Assembly (NCBI GenBank): GCA_902463875.1
Contig: CABQHR010000100.1
Coordinates: forward strand, 1 to 6,685
Length of the DNA stretch: 6,685 nucleotides
Origin: an uncultured Collinsella sp.
GTDB taxonomy: Bacteria; Actinomycetota; Coriobacteriia; Coriobacteriales; Coriobacteriaceae
Direction: 5' to 3'
Positions 6,468-6,685 of this stretch are shown here, piece after piece (the stretch's first letter is position 1; each line of letters begins with the position of its first letter). Below the pieces are notes generated by a model. The model searched no databases. It was not told where the DNA came from and worked only from the letters and a program-made list of their open reading frames with translations. The position numbers and the translations under genes were made by a program.

Positions 6468-6522
6468 TCTCAATCTGTAACACCTGGAGCCGTTTTGGGC
6501 AGCTTGGTGTTACAGATCGAGA
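6468..6522. repeat. Array unit 3 (inverted 15-bp arms, 25-bp loop)
   Basis: Arms at 6468-6482 and 6508-6522 are identical to those of units 1 and 2. The 25-base loop (6483-6507) is unrelated to the others. Here the arms extend by two more pairs (CC with GG) to 17 bp. Confidence 0.9.
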
Positions 6523-6528
6523 TTTTGC

Positions 6529-6571
6529 AAAAGCCGAGGATAGGCACTGCCGCCAGGGCCTTCCCCTCGGC
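6529..6571 (-). terminator. Possible minus-strand terminator at the right edge of the array
   Basis: Read on the minus strand, GCCGAGG (6571-6565) pairs with CCTCGGC (6539-6533), with an inner AGGC/GCCT, and the stem is followed by TTTTGC. It would stop minus-strand transcripts arriving from the insertion sequence before they reach the array. The stem is only 7 bp, so the call is weak. Confidence 0.35.
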
Positions 6572-6582
6572 CTAAAACAAAA

Positions 6583-6598
6583 ACCACCACAAAGGTGC
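6583..6598 (-). repeat. Right copy of the 16-bp inverted repeat bracketing the array
   Basis: ACCACCACAAAGGTGC is the exact reverse complement of 6256-6271. It ends three bases before the apparent insertion-sequence end at 6602, so the insertion may have landed in or beside a copy of this repeat. Confidence 0.75.
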
Positions 6599-6608
6599 CT
6601 GTGAACTG

Positions 6609-6641
6609 CCTCCCATTTCTTGGACATCGAGAAATGGGAGG
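6609..6641 (+). promoter_or_regulatory. Hairpin covering the ribosome-binding site of the IS reading frame
   Basis: CCTCCCATTTC (6609-6619) and GAAATGGGAGG (6631-6641) are perfect 11-bp inverted arms around an 11-base loop. The right arm contains GGGAGG (6636-6641), placed 6 bases before ATG 6648. Transcripts entering from outside the element would fold this site away. Confidence 0.7.
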
Positions 6642-6647
6642 TTTTCC

Positions 6648-6685
6648 ATGAGTATAGACCTCAGGGTGAAGCACGACCTGGAGTC
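6648..6685 (+). CDS. Start of a probable IS transposase OrfA (partial)
   Basis: The frame begins MSIDLRVKHDLE and runs off the window without a stop. GGGAGG lies 6 bases upstream. Its place 46 bases inside an IS3-like end suggests the helix-turn-helix OrfA of an IS3-family transposase. Twelve complete codons are too few to confirm the family from the protein itself. Confidence 0.5.
   Translation, partial: MSIDLRVKHDLE

Larger units (their letters stand above)
6602..6685 (+). mobile_element. Left end of a probable IS3-family insertion sequence (cut by the window edge)
   Basis: The sequence from 6602 begins TGAACTGCCTCCCATTTCTT and continues GGACA. This resembles the terminal repeats of IS3-family (IS150-like) elements, which commonly open TGAACTG and have a TTGGACA stretch about 20 bases in. 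A reading frame starts 46 bases inside, as expected for the first transposase frame. Only one end is in the window, so neither the right repeat nor the target duplication can be seen. Recognition is from pattern memory. Confidence 0.55.

Noticed and set aside
6307..6522. CRISPR array
   Set aside because: The repeats alternate in orientation instead of being direct, are only 15 bp, and there are no cas genes or typical leader in the window.
6307..6522. Integron attC sites
   Set aside because: The paired arms do not fit the RYYYAAC / GTTRRRY core-site pattern, there are no cassette genes between units, and no integrase is seen.
6333..6575. An 80-codon plus-strand open frame with repeated SQSVT and LQIE segments
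   Set aside because: The repeated peptides are just translations of the 15-bp arms; there is no ribosome-binding site and the frame has no independent support.

Overview
This is a GC-rich bacterial segment. All five complete genes lie on the plus strand, with strong C/G preference at third codon positions. Protein character, the repeat-laden intergenic regions and the pairing of an NfnA/NfnB-type (SudBA-type) flavoenzyme with glmU-prs-pth suggest an anaerobic Coriobacteriia actinomycete, most likely Collinsella or a close relative. This taxonomic call is an inference from recall, not a database result.

Layout. Bases 76-1488 encode GlmU, the bifunctional enzyme for UDP-GlcNAc, followed by a very strong intrinsic terminator. 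Bases 1681-2667 encode ribose-phosphate pyrophosphokinase (Prs). A 105-bp fold-back hairpin and a small terminator-like stem-loop follow. Bases 2911-3540 encode peptidyl-tRNA hydrolase (Pth). The 374-bp gap after pth holds a 176-bp nested inverted-repeat element, then a promoter with a perfect TATAAT and a leader that can form two stem-loops. Bases 3915-4754 and 4745-6154 encode the two subunits of an NADH/NADPH/ferredoxin oxidoreductase (NfnA/SudB and NfnB/SudA). They overlap by 10 bases and are closed by a textbook terminator at 6183-6220.

The last ~500 bases are non-coding and repeat-rich. Their centrepiece is an array at 6307-6522: six 15-bp arms in strictly alternating orientation, separated by 25, 25, 25, 26 and 25 bp of mostly non-conserved sequence. 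The array is bracketed by a perfect 16-bp inverted repeat (6256-6271 and 6583-6598) and has a nested palindrome on its left. At 6602 what looks like the left end of an IS3-family insertion sequence begins. Its first reading frame starts at 6648 and runs off the window, and its ribosome-binding site is buried in a hairpin.

How the genes work together. GlmU, Prs and Pth are housekeeping enzymes of cell-wall precursor, PRPP and translation-recycling metabolism; glmU-prs-(ctc)-pth is a known conserved neighbourhood in Gram-positive bacteria. Terminators and repeats between them suggest separate transcription units here. NfnA and NfnB form one translationally coupled operon for redox balancing between NADH, NADPH and ferredoxin. 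The part that remains unexplained by known families is the alternating-arm array at 6307-6522.
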